The notes below the pieces were generated by a model, which was given only the letters and a program-made list of their open reading frames with translations, had not been told where the DNA came from and did not search any database. This document shows, in pieces, positions 5,295-7,600 of a DNA stretch of 7,600 nt; the stretch's first letter is position 1, and each line of letters opens with the position of its first letter. Source of the DNA: Candidatus Blautia equi (lineage in GTDB: Bacteria; Bacillota; Clostridia; Lachnospirales; Lachnospiraceae); contig JAGHUU010000139.1 of NCBI GenBank assembly GCA_018064695.1, positions 1 to 7,600 of the forward strand, read 5' to 3'. The position numbers and the translations under genes are program-made.

Positions 5295-7600
5295 ATGAAC
5301 TTCTTAGCCAATTATCAGCTTGAGGTCATGCTCATTCTTGGTTCCTTCTGCGGACTTATGAGCGTGTTCTGCCTCATCATGGATATGCGATCCACCAAAA
5401 AGAAGATCTCTCTCATCTGCGTTGAGCTTGGCACCATGGTTCTTCTTTTTGCCGACAGGTATGCCTACATATTCAGAGGAAATGAGACTACTCTTGGATA
5501 CTGGATGGTCAGGATCACCAATTTTCTGACCTTCATTATATATTATTTTATTCTCGAAGCTTTCAATGTATATATTATAGCACTCATTGGAGATAAGTCT
5601 GAGAAAAAAGAATCCCCGTATATTCTCACCTATATTCATTTTATTGCTGCTATTGGTGCTGCGCTTGTTGTACTCTCTCAGTTCCTGGGCTTTTATTACA
5701 GCTTTGATGAGCATAACCGTTATCAGCGTGAGCCGGGTTTTATTGTATGCTATCTTTTCCCTCTGCTGATCATTGTCCTGCAGCTGAAAGCAATTATTGA
5801 GCTTAAAAATGTTCTCCGAAAGAGTATCTTTTATTCGCTGCTTGCCTTTGTACTTTCTCCGCTTGTGGCATCTGTGCTTCAGATCTTTGCGTATGGTCTG
5901 TCGCTGGCTAATATTTTTGTTGCAATTTCCGCCATTGTTCTGTATCTGCTGGCGCTTATCGACCAGAACACAGTACTGGTCGAAGCCAACACGATAGAGA
6001 TCGCCGCCCTGAAAAAGGCCAATAAAAAGACCAGAGAACAGTTTGAACAGACTGTTCTGGCACTTGCATCCGCCATCGATGCGAAGGACCGCTATACCCA
6101 TGGTCATTCCAGACGAGTGGCAGAGTATTCCAGAAGAATCGCCATGGAGGCAGGCAAAAGCCAGAAATTCTGTGAGGATATCTATTTTGCCGCACTTTTG
6201 CATGATGTTGGAAAGATCGGTGTTCCGGAGCTCATCTTAAACAAAGAGGGCCGTCTGACATTTTCTGAATATGAAGCGATCAAAGAGCATCCTGTTCTTG
6301 GCTATCAGATCTTAAATGAGATCAGCAACTCTCCAAGCTTATCCCTTGCCGCCTGCTGTCACCATGAGCGTTATGACGAAAAAGGGTATCCAAACGGTCT
6401 GAAGGGTGAGGAGATCCCGGAGCTCGCAAGAATTATCGCAGTTGCAGATGCCTATGACGCCACGACATCCAGCCGAAGCTATCGTCGTCCTCTGGCTCAG
6501 CAGAAGGTGCGAGAGGAGCTTGTAAAGGGTCTCCGCACACAGTTTGATCCCCAGTATGCGCTGCTCATGATCCATATGCTGGATAAGGACACCGAATACA
6601 GACTGAAAGATGATATCTACCGCTATGAAGGTCTCCGTACCGAGATCATCTGCGAGGATTATAAAGAGGAATTCTCTGAAGGTATCGCCCTTTCTGATTC
6701 TCTGACAGAGATCAGTATGAACTACCAGGCAACAAAAGAAGGCGACGACTGCATTCCTTCTATCGTGATCTTCGACTCCCTGGATGAGCGTGTTTATACA
6801 GATGAACGCTACAGAAAAGAAATGGATTACACCAGATTCGGTGAGATCTATTGTCTTAAGGATTTCATTCCGGGAACCCTGAGAGAATATAAGGTTAAAG
6901 AATATAAGATTAATGAATATAAACGGGAAACACCGGATTCCATCTCTGATAATAAAGTCATTATCAAGGCAATAAAACAGAGGGATCATGTATTCATCAG
7001 AATGACCCTTGCCGATGTGATCCGGGAATATACCATCGCTCTTATGGACCGTTCCCATTTTGTATTCATCGCATTTACGGGAAAACACTGTAAGATCAGC
7101 AATATCTCCATTCACAGTGAAGAAACACCGGCTCCTGAAGGATATATTAAGAGGATCGCCGATGAGGTCTCCTATATTACAGGACCGGAGGGAGATCTTC
7201 CTAATATGGAGATCATGGGCTGGAGAGAACAGCATTCCAAAGGTATTCCGGTTAAAAACGGTATGAAGGTCACATTCCACAATCTGTGTCTTCCGGCCTC
7301 CAACCGCTTATGGCATTCACCGATCCTCTCCCTTTTCTATTCAGAGAACGGGCTGGTGAAAGGACCCGGCTTTAAAGAATACTCTGAGATTCGATTTGAC
7401 GGAGAAAGCTGGGGAGATGAGCCAAATGCCAAAAATGAGATGACCGTCACTTTGAATGAACATTTTGAAAGCTGGGACGAATGGAAACAGGCGAACCGCA
7501 AGGGTGTGGACTGCAGCCTTACTATTGAGATCACAGGAAACAAGGTCATTACTGAGGCCGATATTCACAATGTCCATATGAAAAATGTGACGAAATTTAC
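5295..7600 (+). CDS. Seven-helix membrane HD-GYP c-di-GMP phosphodiesterase with long unassigned C-terminal region; 3' end outside window
   Basis: Predicted to hydrolyse c-di-GMP at the membrane. The frame is open from ATG 5295 to the window end (768 residues). About seven hydrophobic helices fill residues 9-222 (near 9-29, 38-54, 76-98, 109-133, 149-168, 178-198, 203-222), forming a putative sensor. A charged helical linker (about 223-250) leads to the HD-GYP domain (about 253-435): THGHS (268-272), LLHDVGKIG (HD 303-304), HHERYDEKGYP (356-366, GYP intact), LARIIAVADAYDATTSSRSY with a metal-ligand Asp at 385. The usual Gly after the Asp of HHERxDG is Glu 362. Catalytic metal ligands look complete. 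Residues 436-768 are a beta-rich cytoplasmic extension, with a short EYK repeat at 531-545 and a Trp-rich module from about 649 (RLWHSPIL, FDGESWGDEP, WDEWKQANRKG). I cannot name this region. Divergent from the cyclase gene. Confidence 0.9.
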   Translation, partial: MNFLANYQLEVMLILGSFCGLMSVFCLIMDMRSTKKKISLICVELGTMVLLFADRYAYIFRGNETTLGYWMVRITNFLTFIIYYFILEAFNVYIIALIGDKSEKKESPYILTYIHFIAAIGAALVVLSQFLGFYYSFDEHNRYQREPGFIVCYLFPLLIIVLQLKAIIELKNVLRKSIFYSLLAFVLSPLVASVLQIFAYGLSLANIFVAISAIVLYLLALIDQNTVLVEANTIEIAALKKANKKTREQFEQTVLALASAIDAKDRYTHGHSRRVAEYSRRIAMEAGKSQKFCEDIYFAALLHDVGKIGVPELILNKEGRLTFSEYEAIKEHPVLGYQILNEISNSPSLSLAACCHHERYDEKGYPNGLKGEEIPELARIIAVADAYDATTSSRSYRRPLAQQKVREELVKGLRTQFDPQYALLMIHMLDKDTEYRLKDDIYRYEGLRTEIICEDYKEEFSEGIALSDSLTEISMNYQATKEGDDCIPSIVIFDSLDERVYTDERYRKEMDYTRFGEIYCLKDFIPGTLREYKVKEYKINEYKRETPDSISDNKVIIKAIKQRDHVFIRMTLADVIREYTIALMDRSHFVFIAFTGKHCKISNISIHSEETPAPEGYIKRIADEVSYITGPEGDLPNMEIMGWREQHSKGIPVKNGMKVTFHNLCLPASNRLWHSPILSLFYSENGLVKGPGFKEYSEIRFDGESWGDEPNAKNEMTVTLNEHFESWDEWKQANRKGVDCSLTIEITGNKVITEADIHNVHMKNVTKF
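6885..6929 (+). repeat. Three-unit 15-bp in-frame repeat (EYKxx linker)
   Basis: Three consecutive 15-base units begin GAATATAA and read EYKVK, EYKIN and EYKRE (residues 531-545 of the HD-GYP protein). Units 1 and 2 differ at only a few bases (GAATATAAGGTTAAA and GAATATAAGATTAAT); unit 3 keeps GAATATAA and then diverges. The unit length is a multiple of three, so copy-number change would keep the frame. It lies in the middle of the unassigned extension, probably as a charged linker or helix. Confidence 0.7.

Noticed and set aside
5304..6203. A 299-codon open frame on the minus strand
   Set aside because: It lies antisense inside the membrane and HD-GYP coding part, whose protein has clear family motifs in the plus-strand frame. 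The antisense protein has no recognisable domain and no RBS context.
6339..7280. A 313-codon open frame on the minus strand
   Set aside because: It is antisense to the continuous HD-GYP gene and yields a Phe/Ile/Cys-rich protein with no motif, as expected for a mirror frame of a real gene.

Overview
The window looks like a chromosomal segment of a Gram-positive gut- or rumen-type Firmicute, most plausibly Lachnospiraceae or a related Clostridia. This is inferred from protein style (GH3 with reversed domain order, tandem GNAT with an AANAT-like half, Reg_prop-GGDEF, 7TM-HD-GYP), strong AGGAGG-type ribosome binding sites, AT-rich promoters and moderate GC in the genes. No rRNA, tRNA, mobile element or CRISPR array is visible, and the species cannot be named from the sequence alone.

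Layout. Bases 1-1148 (+) hold the 3' part of a glycoside hydrolase family 3 gene. What is visible is the whole TIM-barrel catalytic domain, and it lies at the C-terminus, so the protein appears to have the reversed GH3 domain order. After a 24-base gap with a strong RBS comes a 330-residue protein with two acetyltransferase (GNAT) domains (1173-2165, +), probably in the same operon. A hairpin with T-runs on both sides (about 2178-2214) ends this operon and also the opposing gene. Bases 2235-5069 (-) encode a 944-residue membrane diguanylate cyclase with signal peptide, about 14 beta-propeller repeats, a Y_Y_Y-like domain, one transmembrane helix and a GGDEF domain. The 225-base AT-rich region 5070-5294 separates this gene from a divergent one and holds two candidate promoters and a perfect 22-bp palindrome. 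From 5295 (+) to beyond the window end runs a gene for a seven-helix membrane protein with an intact HD-GYP domain (c-di-GMP phosphodiesterase) and a long C-terminal extension I cannot assign to a named family.

How the parts may work together. The two divergent genes are predicted to make and to break c-di-GMP, and both are membrane-anchored. The cyclase carries an extracytoplasmic sensor of the type used in Bacteroidetes hybrid two-component systems for glycan sensing, and a glycosidase gene lies beside it. A local nutrient-responsive c-di-GMP switch is therefore a reasonable hypothesis, but the link to the glycosidase rests only on adjacency, and the terminator separates the transcription units. 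The most notable points are the propeller-GGDEF fusion without an inhibitory RxxD site, the unassigned C-terminal region of the HD-GYP protein, and the palindrome overlapping the cyclase promoter.
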